Of a stretch of 64,000 nucleotides of DNA, positions 12,364-23,821 are shown in pieces. Location of the stretch: positions 54,488,148 to 54,552,147 of the forward strand of contig CM069446.1 of NCBI GenBank assembly GCA_035610835.1. The letters run 5' to 3'. The DNA is from Ophiura sarsii. Its lineage: Eukaryota; Echinodermata; Ophiuroidea; Amphilepidida; Ophiuridae. The notes beneath the pieces are model-generated. The model was not told the origin of the DNA. It worked only from the letters and a program-made list of their open reading frames with translations, and did no database searches. The position numbers were made by a program, and so were the translations under genes. Every line of letters begins with the position of its first letter. Within the stretch, counting starts at the first letter, position 1.

Positions 12364-12432
12364 CTTCTGAATAAAGAAGAAGAGATCAAAGTTGAAAGCC
12401 TCTGAATAAAGAAGAGGAGATCAAAGTTGAAA
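12364..12432 (+). repeat. 35-bp direct duplication
   Basis: CTGAATAAAGAAG(A/G)AGAGATCAAAGTTGAAA occurs twice in tandem. Copy 3 has it once at each of two places (about 36363 and 36725). Confidence 0.7.
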
Positions 12433-12814
12433 CTTAGCTCTTGGTCTTGACAAAACGGCTATGTACACATTATTCTTGATGAATTAGTACGTATTACTCT
12501 TCGATCTTTAAAAGGATATATAATAACATGCATCTCATCATCATTACATTCTTGGGGATGCTTTTAAGATATCTGTTGCACATTGATATACCCTTTATAA
12601 ACTTCAACAAGACATTTCAAAAACAAGCAATTTCTGAAAGAGACTATGACAACCACTCACTGTATGTCTTTGTTGATACATAGTATACCTGGGTATTCCA
12701 TATCACATATTGCAACATCAATATGCAACCAGACATGGAATCATATTAAATATGGGGATAAATAACAAGTCAAACATCAATATTACGGCTTCTTTAAATG
12801 ATGTTTGGCATATA

Positions 12815-13425
12815 TACGAGGGGGTATCATAAAGTTTTAGAAAACACCCAGAAGTGAAGGAGCCAGAAACTTAATTTTGTTATGTGATCCTTCAGACATC
12901 TTTACTAAGTCCCTGTGCAAAGTTACACATTTCTCCTACTTTTTATTACCTGTCCACATACCGCCATTGTAAAGATCCTCAGATTGACCGCCATCGATTG
13001 ATTCTCAGATTGCCTCAGATTGTGTTATTCCCAAAACAGCAATAAATAGTTTTAAGTGTTGACAGAAAGGGTCAACGGTCATGTAGGGGTCATTAGAGGT
13101 CAATGTGTGTACACCCCATGTTACCCATAAGTTTATTGTCACCAAGCTTATTTGTAATGACCTTTGACCTCTTTCTGTCTAAACTTTAAACTATTTATTG
13201 CTGTTTTGGGAATAACACAATCTGAGGCAATCTGAGAATCAATCGATGGCGGTCAATCTGAGGATCTTTACAATGGCGGTCTGTGGACAGGTAATAAAAA
13301 GTAGGAGAAATGTGTAACTTTGCACAGGGACTTAGTAAAGATGTCTGAAGGATCACATAACAAAATTAAGTTTCTGGCTCCTTCACTTCTGGGTGTTTTC
13401 TAAAACTTTATGATACCCCCTCGTA
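12815..13425. mobile_element. Palindromic mariner-like MITE (about 611 bp)
   Basis: Arms of about 255 bp start TACGAGGGGGTATCATAAAG and are almost exact inverted copies around a centre of about 100 bp. The TACGAGGG end is of mariner type. The flanks are TATA/TATA. Sister copy 3 (about 37133-37146) reads GGCATGTATATGGAATCG with no insert, supporting a TA target. No transposase is encoded. Confidence 0.85.
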
Positions 13426-14095
13426 TATATATATGGAATCGCACTTTAAGGATCGTAACGGAACGCATGCCAATCCGTATTCCATTTTGAATTTCTGAAT
13501 TGAATATATTTTAATGTTAAAACAAGCATCAAGTAACACAAGTATCTAGCTGTCAAATGCACGACGATGTTGTATTTAAATGGATTTGAATCAATACCGA
13601 GAGATTGGTAAAGGCCTTTACATATATTTTCCAATTCGGTCAAGAGTTTTTCCTCATTTTCCCAACTATTTAAACACCTGTCTGAGCCAGTTTGCCTGCT
13701 GTAGAATGCATTTGTATTGACTAACACCTTAAGTTCATAAAAACTTGGGTTTATTCAATGGCGGCTGAAAAGGGTTTGGAGGGTCTTGTGGTGTACTTAA
13801 ATTAGGCTTTTATAACACTTTGCCAATAGTACTTCTCAATTATGAAAATATGAGACTGAACATTTTAGAATTTTTGAACCCTTGATTTCGTTTGAAATTT
13901 GCCAGACATATATTGACGAATCAAAGCGGTGTATAATGCATGACGCATGAAGTGCTTAAAATGATGTTAATAGTTTATGATACGATAAAATTCACTATTT
14001 AAACGCTATCGGGTATAAATGAAATACCTGACAAGTTTAATTCTCAATGGACAGTTTGAAGTGACATCGAATCGACGCGTTATCCTTAACACTTT

Positions 14096-14222
14096 CCACG
14101 CTGTTATTAGTATTACGGTTTCAAAACTGATTTTTCAGAAACCTTTCCCAACTTTCAAAGCCTATCATAAGAATTACTGAACCAATACAAGGAATGTTTA
14201 TACCTATTTTAATACATTTCTC
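14096..14222 (+). mobile_element. TTAA-type MITE, left part
   Basis: Begins TTAACACTTTCCACGCTG after ATCC, like copy 3 at 38391, and breaks off in AATACATTTCTCA at 14222, where unrelated sequence joins. Confidence 0.65.
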
Positions 14223-15540
14223 ACGTCCATTGACCAAAAGAACAGGGGAGGGGATGTAGGCATTGAACCCGGGTCACAGTGGTGTCAGGCAAGCAAGTCG
14301 CGCAACGCTGTGCATGTTATGTGCCAGCCACATGGGACGCTGAGGAATCATCGTTGCGCATCAGCCGACATCAAGGACACATCCGTGCGCGAGTTGAAAC
14401 AATGTCAACTATATAATTATCCGTCGACGTCGACCGATGCGCAATGACGGGGGTATGAACATGCCTTTTTTGGGCTTCCAATACCAACCGATGCTACTCT
14501 ATGTCTATGGGCTCAATGAAAATTGGGCCAATTTTTACCACTGTGGCGGTAAAAAAAAGATGAAATCGGGCTAAAATTTATCCGAGTAGCCCAAATTGAT
14601 TCCTTGCGTATACATTTCAAAAGTCCAATCGTACGAAAGAATGCAACTTGAACTTAGTTGGGCTACCTTAAAAATGACTCGGTCAAAAATGTGATAAAAA
14701 AGTGGTTTAAATAAGCTTACTTTGTCAGTTATTGTCAATTTCTCTAGCGAAACTTAACTAAACTGCATATAACAGGCCTGGCTGTCTGTATTTTGCATTT
14801 TAAAACCTATCAATCTCACCTTTTGTACAATAGCAAAATAACTTCACTTTCAAAACTTTGGATTCCCAAAACTTTCGAGTGAGCGAATCTTGGGCACACC
14901 ACACAATAATATTCAGCCTTTCCACTTATAGTCCGGTTTAGTATCATTCCGAGCGTTTTTCGTCCGATTTAAACCACGTTTCTTAGCACGTTTGCGATGT
15001 TCAGATAATAGGCAGTAGTTTTAATCAATTGCTGCACAATTCACTACAACTTTGTTTTCCTCGGGACGATCAGGATAATACTTTTTGCTAGGTACTATTT
15101 TCTCTATTTTCTAAAAAGTTGTGATAGGTATCCCGGATATTGCTCCGGAACTTTGTATAGAGGGCGCTAGCATTATATTGAAATGGATTTTTTACCACTG
15201 GAGAGGGGGGTGGATTACGTTACTTGTTCTTGATTTCTCTTTCATTTTCATCGCATTTCATTTTCGTTTCTTTTTCTTTACCCTGGGTTATGCATTGAAG
15301 CCCCCCCCCCCCCCCCCACTTCCCACATACACACATCAATGTTCCTTTCTGATGGGGGGGGGGGGGGGTGGGAAATCAGGATGATAACTTTCTTTCTCTT
15401 TTTTTTCTTTCTAGCTCCTTTCAATATGTTCTTGTTTTTCTTTAATGTTCAAATAAACTTTAAATCCGGACTTTTCTTAGTCCATTTCGACACGAGAGCC
15501 TGTTATTAGATTTTAGTTTCAATTATTAGCGCAATTGGGC
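14223..15540. other. Copy-1-specific stretch, no gene seen
   Basis: Absent from copy 3, which continues in the MITE body. It includes a possible minus-strand tRNA-like relic near 14255-14330 (GGGTTCAATGCC on the minus strand, lacking a paired T-stem). There is also a C17/G15 pair (15301-15318 and 15354-15369) flanking a short loop, able to form a hairpin. No coding signal. Confidence 0.45.
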
Positions 15541-15953
15541 TACATTAAATGCTAAATATAACGAAGACTGTATTGGCTAGACAGAGTCGGGACTCAGGAC
15601 ACATGTTCACGGATCAATTACTAATATCTTGGGCTGTCATTATGTCAAAAGATATATTCCAAATTGGCGCAAAACATAGCGGGGATGGAACCGTAATGCA
15701 GCTCCAAGTGGTTTTACAGAAATATCTAATTTGCATCTGATTTGCATATTATTATAAGTTGAAATTATCAAAATGCCATGTTTGTATTAATATAAATACA
15801 CTGAACCATCATGCTTCATAATGTTTCGTCATTGATTTCTTCAGATATTATGGTTTAACATGTTACCTATTTTTGTTTTTTTGTAATCTTTTTTGATGAT
15901 AGTTTCCAAAGGCCTATAGATGCCTCAATTGTTTATTACACAACGAATAAAAT

Positions 15954-16304
15954 ATGACTAAACAACCATTTTTTTGTTCTTATATGTATAATAACGCTCT
16001 ATTCGAAAAACAAGGTTTATCGATCGAAAAATCTGGTTTATCTATCAGCGAAAGACCAAGTTTTTCTCTTTCATTGTGCAAACTACGTGCCATAGCCATG
16101 ATGGAATGCTGCAAACCTTTTAGCAGTAGTAAACATGGTAAAAATGCTAAAAATGCTTTCATATCAACAGTTATTCTACTAAAAGAAGAAATGACTCATA
16201 GTTCGACGCCAATTTTTAGAAAATTCCCGTCATCACAATTAGCAACATACCTCAAACGAAGTGCTCGTCGTGAAATTAAAAAAAAAATTGAAGTACTGAC
16301 ATAA
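15954..16304 (+). other. 116-codon open frame of unknown nature
   Basis: Lysine- and serine-rich, with no domain or signal that I recognise. The same DNA in copy 3 (41556-41870) keeps most of the frame but has a stop and a frameshift near its end. Most likely a chance open frame in a repeated block. It is listed because two copies retain most of it. Confidence 0.2.
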
Positions 16305-16531
16305 TGAGAAACGGAAGCTCATAGTAAATAAACTAATGGTAATAGGAAAGCAAATACGACCATTAACCATATCTACTTGCTGCTTTTTAGAGACATAAAA
16401 GTATACGAATTATTTTATGAGTGACACGCACTGTCTAGGCGTAGTAATCTATACGGCTTTGTTATGTATCAGCTTCTTTTTGTACAGATTTGACTCGAAT
16501 TATTTATTATTTGGAAAAAGTGTACTTAGAT

Positions 16532-16850
16532 CCCAGGTACTGGTATACCAGTATCGTTTGATACTGGGACAAATTACGCTGGTAGCATGTGTACCAGTAT
16601 AGTTCAATACTTGACCATAAGAGTTGCCAGTATCGCTCGATAACGGTACGATTTTACTGTTCCAATATCGGTCGATACTGGAACACCAACTTCTTTTCTA
16701 GTATCGAGCATTACTGGAATGTATTTATGCTACCAGTGTAATTTGTAGTTTTGTTCCAGTATCACCCGTTACTGGTACATTTTATATGTCCCAGTATCGT
16801 CCGATACTGGAACACTTACTTTGTACCAGTATCGGACGATACCAGTACAG
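16532..16850. repeat. Array of about nine palindromic 20-mers
   Basis: Eight clear dyads of the form CCAGTATCG..CGATACTGG start at about 16548, 16594, 16627, 16662, 16698, 16756, 16791 and 16826. A degraded one lies near 16733. The period is about 35 bp, with A/T-rich spacers of about 15 bp. Many copies contain GTATCG followed by CGATAC, so each can form a hairpin or bind a dimeric protein. The array is absent at the matching point of copy 3 (about 42060-42110). Confidence 0.8.
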
Positions 16851-17929
16851 TCCAGAATCATATTTCTTTACACGTTCTCATATGAAGATAAAATATACCT
16901 AGTTGGTTTATGAAGTATTGGTTCTGCTATGATGAAGATATGCAAATTACACTGGTTGCCGTTGTCGTTCTCTCGACTCTCGTTATTGCCCAAGATGGCG
17001 TCTTCGGCGTCGTCGTATATGTTGTCGTCGTTGTTAACGTTTTTCAAATAGACATGGAGCTACTTTGACTGACCAGTTGCCACGACTGATTCAAAACACA
17101 ACAAATACAAAACCCATGCCAAACATTACATTTGAAACGGTAATACAGGGTAAATCAAAAATTAACCTACATCTGACAACAATTTTCCTCTATTTACTAA
17201 TTTATGTTTATAAATGTCTTTGATTTTGATTAAAGCAGTGATTATTGAGCACCACTGTGGAAAACAATCTAATATCTGAATTATTACCGTTCATGAAATA
17301 CGGTAGTTTAAAGATATTATTTGCGAAATCGACTTGTCCACAGATGCCTCCAAAGTTTCTCTCAAAGAAGTCATATCTGATCAAAATACTTTATTAAGGC
17401 AATGTAATCTTAACCAAATCCTAACCTAAAGTGCTATTTTCCATGTCTTTAATTCCTGTTTAAAATCTTTTAGTCAAATGGACTAAGATGCGTAATAAGC
17501 TTCTGTGGAAAAACCTATATTGCACATGCTATCTTTAACGTTCCATATTTCATAAACGAAATAATTAAGTCTTAGATTGTTGGCCAAGTAATGCTTTTAA
17601 GCATTACTGGGATAACAGAGGCTGTTAAAACAGCCTCTGCTTTGATATTATGTAAAGATATTTACCAAAATGCTATTAGTAAGTAGCTAAAATGGTTGCT
17701 AAAAATGGAAAAACCTTTTTAAAACCGCCCTGTAGTAGGATAACTCCAATTGCATCATTGTATGAATTAAAATTGTAATTTAGTCAGATTCAGAGTTATT
17801 AAACACATTCATTTGAAAAAAAGTACACAGGTATACAAATATAAACCCATCACAAATATTCGGAATTGTTTTTGCAATCGCCTGCATTTCGTATACGGTA
17901 TTTTGTTTATGTTCATAGTATTTTTTGTT

Positions 17930-18440
17930 ACAGTTCTGTCACCAAAGACTGCCCCAGCTACATGAATCAGTTATTTTGTTATGTCATCCTTTACAGCACA
18001 TTCTTAGCCTCTTCTTATGTGAATTCAGTTGGGATATTTATCCTGTACAGAATTTGCCAAGACCATTTCTGCAGCTACTTATCTACCTGTGAAACGGAGC
18101 CAACAAAGACGATATCGAATCATGCTACATCACAACAACATGACAATGCAAGTCCTCACAAAGCTTGCCTCATCTAGACTTACCTTGATGAAGATGGTAT
18201 ATATTTGATGGAACATCCACCCTAATCACCCGATTTGGCTTCGTGCGATTTCTGGCTCGTTCACAACAATCTAATCAAATATTGCTGGGGCGCCTTTTTA
18301 GAGGATCAAAGACATATCCAAAGCAGATGAGACAATCCATACTTTGGGGTACCGCCCCTGCTTCGACAAGAAGAGGATGAGGAGGCAACGGTGTATATAA
18401 TAGATGTCAAGGGAAGCTTATTTAATGGAATGTGACTGTA
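17930..18440 (+). pseudogene. mariner (DD34D) transposase relic, copy 2
   Basis: Same remnant as at 1576-2060: HDNASPH, then a stop after HPP, then SPDLASCDFWL, with 34 codons between the two Asp codons. An extra CAA triplet lies before HDN, and the position before CD is Ser rather than Pro. The stop codon is shared with copies 1 and 3. Upstream, NSVGIFILYRICQDHF is retained, which copy 1 has partly deleted. Not functional. Confidence 0.72.
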
Positions 18441-20430
18441 GTTTTTGAAATTGAATGGCAATCTTCAGAAACATGGGCTAAGTGACAATACCCTTTTGAT
18501 CCGCTCTCGTATTAGATAAGGATCTAGATAGGGAGAATTAGTGAGCAGATGAATAATAGGGCGTTACCATCACCACAATCAACGTAATTGCCACAGACAG
18601 TAGTCCGACATGGACATTACCACGTTCTATTAATTGGGTTATATAGATCGAAAATGCCAGTGTACGCGATGTGAACAAATTCTATAGTGTTGATGCGATT
18701 ATTACATTCCCCACAGACACTCCCTGATGATAGCAGTTCAGGATGAGGTGGCTTTAGATGCGAAGTCACGATGTAGGGCATAGGCTAACAACCCCGAAGC
18801 TACCGGGTGATAGATGGCTTTGATTGTTTTATTTCACACTTTTTTATCCCTATGCATGTTATGTTGGACCACCTCTCAATTATATATAAAATGGTCTAGA
18901 CATGTGTAGGGAATAACAAGTTAAGCACCAATCCTGTCGCCGTTTTAGGTATTCGAACTTCAATATGTCAAGATGTCTGCCGTTAGGCGACGAAATACAC
19001 ACAACCCAGTTTTCTACAGGAAAACGGACCTCTCAGGTAGGATTGGTCGGTCGATCTGCCTTATTTGTTTAAAAATGCTAATTAAAATTGTGGTGAATTT
19101 CAATTTTGATAGTAACAAAAGATCAAAACTTGTTTAAAAATTTCGATAATTTGCGAAACATTGTAAATTTATATAGGCCCTATATATATTTATCTGTATA
19201 AGTCTGGAATTGTTTCAGTGTATGGGCATCCCCAATCCATCAACAAAGGAATGTGAACGCCATTTTAAAACTAGACATACATCTAATTCAAGATCATATT
19301 TAATAGAGGTTATCCATGTCGGGAATACTAAACAGTTTTCAAGATTTTCAGAAAGAATATACACCTGTGTCATGGTATGTATTTGATAGTACAAGTCAGG
19401 CAATCGATCGAGTGTCACGCACCAACTCTATTAAATGTAGGTTGCTGGTGCGAATCCTTGTTGCTGTCCATTCCGCCTGGCTACACGGATAACCTCTATT
19501 GCACCCTAATTTCAACATGCATATGGGAACGATTTCTGACAGATCTGTTTTATATAATGGTAAAACTATAGCCGCGTGGAAAGTGTTTTAACACTTAAAA
19601 GTTTGCTTGTGATGGACAATGTCACTTTGGAGACTATCGTTTAAAGAACAGATCGATTATACGTACATGTACTAGTTTTACACTGCTTCCTTATAATGAT
19701 GATGGAGTGGAATACAATGACGAAGGCGATGGATCACACAGTTTTCCTGTTTTTGTAAATATTTACATAACCTTAATGAAGTCTAATCTTGTGCATATAT
19801 ATTGCTACTTGAATCTCGACATCGACCTATTTCGCGAGTCAATGTAGATAATAGCCCTGGAAGGTACAAACGACCCTGTAGAAGTGTTGAAGTCTTCTCG
19901 GCTTCATATCTATCGACCAATTATAATGCATTGTTTCCTTTAGATAATATTTGAATTGAAAACATTATTTACCATACACAGTTTCCATCTAACGGCCTGT
20001 GATTACTCACAGGCCGTTAGAGATATACATTCGAAACAGACAAGTGTTAGTGATTTGAAGCCTTAAACCTTGTTTGCAGATGAAACCGATTAACAACAAT
20101 TTAGAAAGTTGTTCTTCATTAAAGTGTTGAAGATTCAGAGTAAATATACTTTACACGATGTAATAAAATTGGATGTAAAAACGTATTCAAATTCAAATTG
20201 ATGCCGAACAGATTTGTTTTCGTTACTACTGTAATTTAAGAATATTCAAGTCCATTAGTGACTGCTGCTTAATCATCCACATTCAGATAACTTTAGAATC
20301 AACTTGTTATGGGGGCATCGACGAAGGTAGAGCCGTGAAACCTGGTGAGCCTCAGCCCTGTAACATGCATGTTGCCATTATCTAATAAAGCATTTGATGA
20401 GCCGCTACCTGAACTATAGTCTATAGTATG

Positions 20431-20655
20431 GCTGTTAGTTTTACCATATACAAAACGATTTCTTCAGAAACCTTTACCAACTTTTAAAGTCTGTCTCAAA
20501 AATTACTGAAGCAATACTAGGCATGTTTGTACTTATTATTATTTAATTCGCATGGTGATTCCAAATATGGAAATAAAATTCAATAATTTTGATTTTATTT
20601 TTTTTTGAAACATTTTGTGAAGTCTAGGAATGTCGTCTGCAGACTCCTGCCGCGG
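20431..20655 (+). mobile_element. TTAA-type MITE, truncated at both ends
   Basis: Body from GGCTGTTAGTTTTACC through CGTCTGCAGACTCCTGCCGCGG. Both terminal repeats are partly lost. Confidence 0.6.
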
Positions 20656-22601
20656 TAAAATCCTTAAACAAACAAACAAACAGTCAAGGGTCATATCGAA
20701 ACATTCGATAATCTAAATTCCGGGCTGATCACGTAATAACCATTAAACATTATATGCCAGACCTGGACCAACTAAATGGCACAATAAGTCATTTGGTATA
20801 AGTAAGCGGCCTCAAATTCGTACAAAATTAGAGATTTTGTGATTTTTGAAATGCTTTCCCATATGTTTACTCATAGCCAAATCAGAGAACCCATGGTTGT
20901 TTCGTTTTGCAAATAAATGACTTCGTTCTATTCGGACTTTCATTGCGTAATACCTGCTGCCTTTCAAATCTGTTATAGGTCATTTTCTTAACAGGTGATA
21001 CCTGGTCCAATTGATAACACATTGCACACGATAGGTTAAGTCAATCTTTAAGATGTTTGTGTTTTTCCCTACCTACAACTCCTGGGTGAAAATATCAGAT
21101 ATGGGCAATTTTTAGGGTTTTCTAATGATTTAAAGGCATAGTATGCGATCTGCTTCATTTTACGCACTCTATCTTTCATTTTTCCCATCTAGAGGCAATA
21201 TGTTGTCAAATTATATAAACCATGACACTAAAATATATGATACGATTCCTAATTACTTCAAAATCATGGTTTTAATGAAGAAAAAAAACCTGTCGGGGTA
21301 ATTGGTTTATTGGTTTGTAAATGGCATTCCATGGTTTAACATGTTTTAACATGTGTTAAAACACCATTTACAGTGTTTCCGGCTACGGTTGCAAGTGTAC
21401 ACAAGTGAATACAATAGTACGGAAATATAGCTTTGAAATCGCTGAATGCGCCTTTAAATTGACAGGTCAATGCTGAGTGACAGAACAGACCAGCACCTCC
21501 TTGCTCATCTAGTAATCGTAGCACTGACATTTACACTTAAACTATTAAATGATGCTCTTTTGGTAAAGCGATAACGGACATCTGTCTTGATCTCAGACAA
21601 CTAGGAATTTGCCGAGATACAGTTGATAACCACGTAACATTAAAGGTTAAATGGAAACAAGCTTTAATTCTGCCTCGATCGACGATAATTCCTTTTAGGC
21701 GGCGTGTACTGGGAGACATAGAAACTGTTTTCTTCTTTAAATACTAGCATATGTCATTGTCTATTCATTTCGTCTGGATATGTGCCAATATCTAATGAGT
21801 AAATACATTATTGGTATTTCGAATACGAAAGCTATTTGTTGGAGTAAAAATAGAAAATTACATCCCTGTATCAATCTTAGAGATGAATCCGCACCGACAA
21901 CGTACTTGCCTCCAGATACTTTCAGACATCTTATCAAAACACCAGTAGGGTAAAGCTCCTTCATCTTAGTCTGCTAACAGGGATTTTAAAGGAAATCAAA
22001 TATCACCAACCAAAGGCCGAAGAAATTACCCAGTGAATTTGTTTCTCAAGCTATTCACTATTATTTGGTGGTATATAGCATATAGCTAACATTTCCGGTA
22101 TAGTTTATTCAAAGATCTCCAATTACATCTAAGTTCAATATCTGAATAGTTGAATTAATGATGGGATCTTCTTTTGTTGCGGCTAATTTTCACTCGGTAA
22201 TACCGAGAGGATTAAACTGTGACCAACCAATAACATTGTAATTAAAGAGGTATACATTTGAAGAAAGAAATATCAACGAAAAACAAGTGACACGATCGCG
22301 TGTCAGATGTTGTTATTCACTTAAACATACCCGGTGGTCACACTTATCGGAGGATGTACAAATAAGATATCGATACAGCTACTGAGAACCGGAAGTCGAT
22401 CTCCACGACAAAGTGCACCTCTATACGTGACATAGTTACTGCAGCATTACTTGATCACCAGTGCTATAAAGTATATTCGAGGATTGACAACCAGAAGGCT
22501 ACATGAACTGTGTTTAACACGGGACTGTTTTTGGTATTGGGGGAAGACTTTTGGGTACTTACGTTCTTCACGCTGAAAAGTTACACCAAACGTTTTTAAA
22601 A

Positions 22602-22943
22602 TGTCTTCAAATCCCACAATAGGATTCGGTACATATGAGAATTTGGCACTCCCTAAGAGGAACATAAATCAGAAGTCAGCATCCACGAGAGTAAATAGAA
22701 AGCATCCCAATCGTTATCCACAAATCGACCATCAAAGACCATGTTACTTCGATAACCATGTCATCGGGTGGGAAGAGCAAAGGTCAAAGGCACAGGGAAG
22801 ATAGATACAAGAGATATATTAAGAGGGCAGTGGAAATAAAGAAAGATAGGGCTACCACCGATAATCATAAAGAGGGGCCGTATCACCTTTCACATGTTTT
22901 TGATGAACTATTGCCCTCGGGAGAAACAAACCCGAACATCTAG
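22602..22943 (+). pseudogene. Possible Penelope-like C-terminal relic, copy 2
   Basis: Best-preserved copy. One frame covers FDNHVIGWEEQRSKAQG. The overlapping frame reads EDRYKRYIKRAVEIKKD and YHLSHVFDELLPSGE to a stop at 22943. A single frameshift near 22795 separates the two parts. Same reasoning and limits as for 11283-11633. Confidence 0.42.
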
Positions 22944-23357
22944 ATACTCCTGAGTCGTCGCTAAGCAACCATTTAAAAACAATCTGTAGTAATATTTAAT
23001 CACTCACTACAAATCATGTGTTAAATATAGGTAAAAGTGGTTGCCGAAACGTCCACATTTTAAAACAGTGGAAACAATTCAATTAGATACACTGAACATT
23101 TCATTCGTGATTTCGCGTATACAGACTGTAACAAAAAAAGTTATACAATCGCAATTTTATTTTTAATCCATTGTTAAAATCATGCAATGTCAAAATCTTT
23201 TGCACTCTGTGTTAAGTTCCGTTTTGGCTACCATAATCATTTTATTTGGTAGTTTTAACTACTTCCGTTTAACATTCATGACTAATCTACTAAGTCGTCT
23301 AGAAATCGGGTTGGGCCACTTTCACAATATCATACAATCTTATATCTTGTATAAATT

Positions 23358-23619
23358 AATAAAAGAATTATTTTGCTTGTCTAACATAATTCTGAGTTGC
23401 TCAAGCACAGGATTGCCAGTGCATTTTTTCATGGCTTTTTCAGACGGCCTTTGTCTTGGTTCCTTTAGGCCAATCACAAGTTCGAATTGCTAACCCGCGA
23501 ATTTTTGCTTTGTTGCTCAGCCGTGCGTATCCGGCTCAACACAGCCCTTGTTTCCCTGGATTCATTCGCTAGGTCATATCGTTCTGCGATTTCATACCAG
23601 AAGGATCTGTGAAAAATTT
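23358..23619 (+). repeat. Split direct repeat A1
   Basis: Left terminal arm, identical to 27239-27500. It starts at AATAAAAGAATTATTTTGC and ends at GATCTGTGAAAAATTT. It precedes the Gag-like frame by about 200 bp and so probably holds the promoter or leader. Confidence 0.85.
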
Positions 23620-23770
23620 TCGAGTTAACTTCAAGTCAAGTTTAGAACTGGTTATTTTAGCCTTTCTTTGTTAATTTTAATCATCGTATCACTCGGTGTT
23701 ACCGCTGATCGCCTTGGGAATTCTTCAGTTTCAACTCCGTATTTACCTTCAGTATTATCAACTTATTTTC

Positions 23771-23776
23771 GTGAGT
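23771..23776 (+). promoter_or_regulatory. Candidate 5' splice site
   Basis: GTGAGTAC closely fits a donor consensus and lies in the leader, 51 bp upstream of the Gag ATG. Splicing from here to the acceptors at 25668 or 26421 would bypass Gag. This is inference from sequence only. Confidence 0.35.
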
Positions 23777-23821
23777 ACTTTCTAAGGCTTAATTAATAAT
23801 TACCAGCTTTATTCACGGAAA

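Larger units (their letters stand above)
641..16500 (+). repeat. Large tandem unit, copy 1
   Basis: First of four diverged copies of one composite unit. The start (ACACGTTCTCATTTGAAG and on) realigns at 16870 and 42435. The following blocks realign in the same order in the other copies: the mariner relic (about 1180-2640), 2640-3230, 6590-8980, 9240-11800, 11800-14220 and 15540-16420. Copy 1 is lengthened by 3233-6590 and by several MITEs. No conserved host gene is seen, so the unit looks like an amplified graveyard of transposons. Confidence 0.7.

Noticed and set aside
15121..15384. 87-codon frame with a proline/glycine tail
   Set aside because: The tail is translation of the C and G homopolymer tracts. 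No other support.
16532..16850. CRISPR-like array
   Set aside because: Repeats are imperfect 20-bp palindromes, and the spacers (about 15 bp) are too short and AT-rich. There are no cas genes, and the context is eukaryotic transposon DNA.
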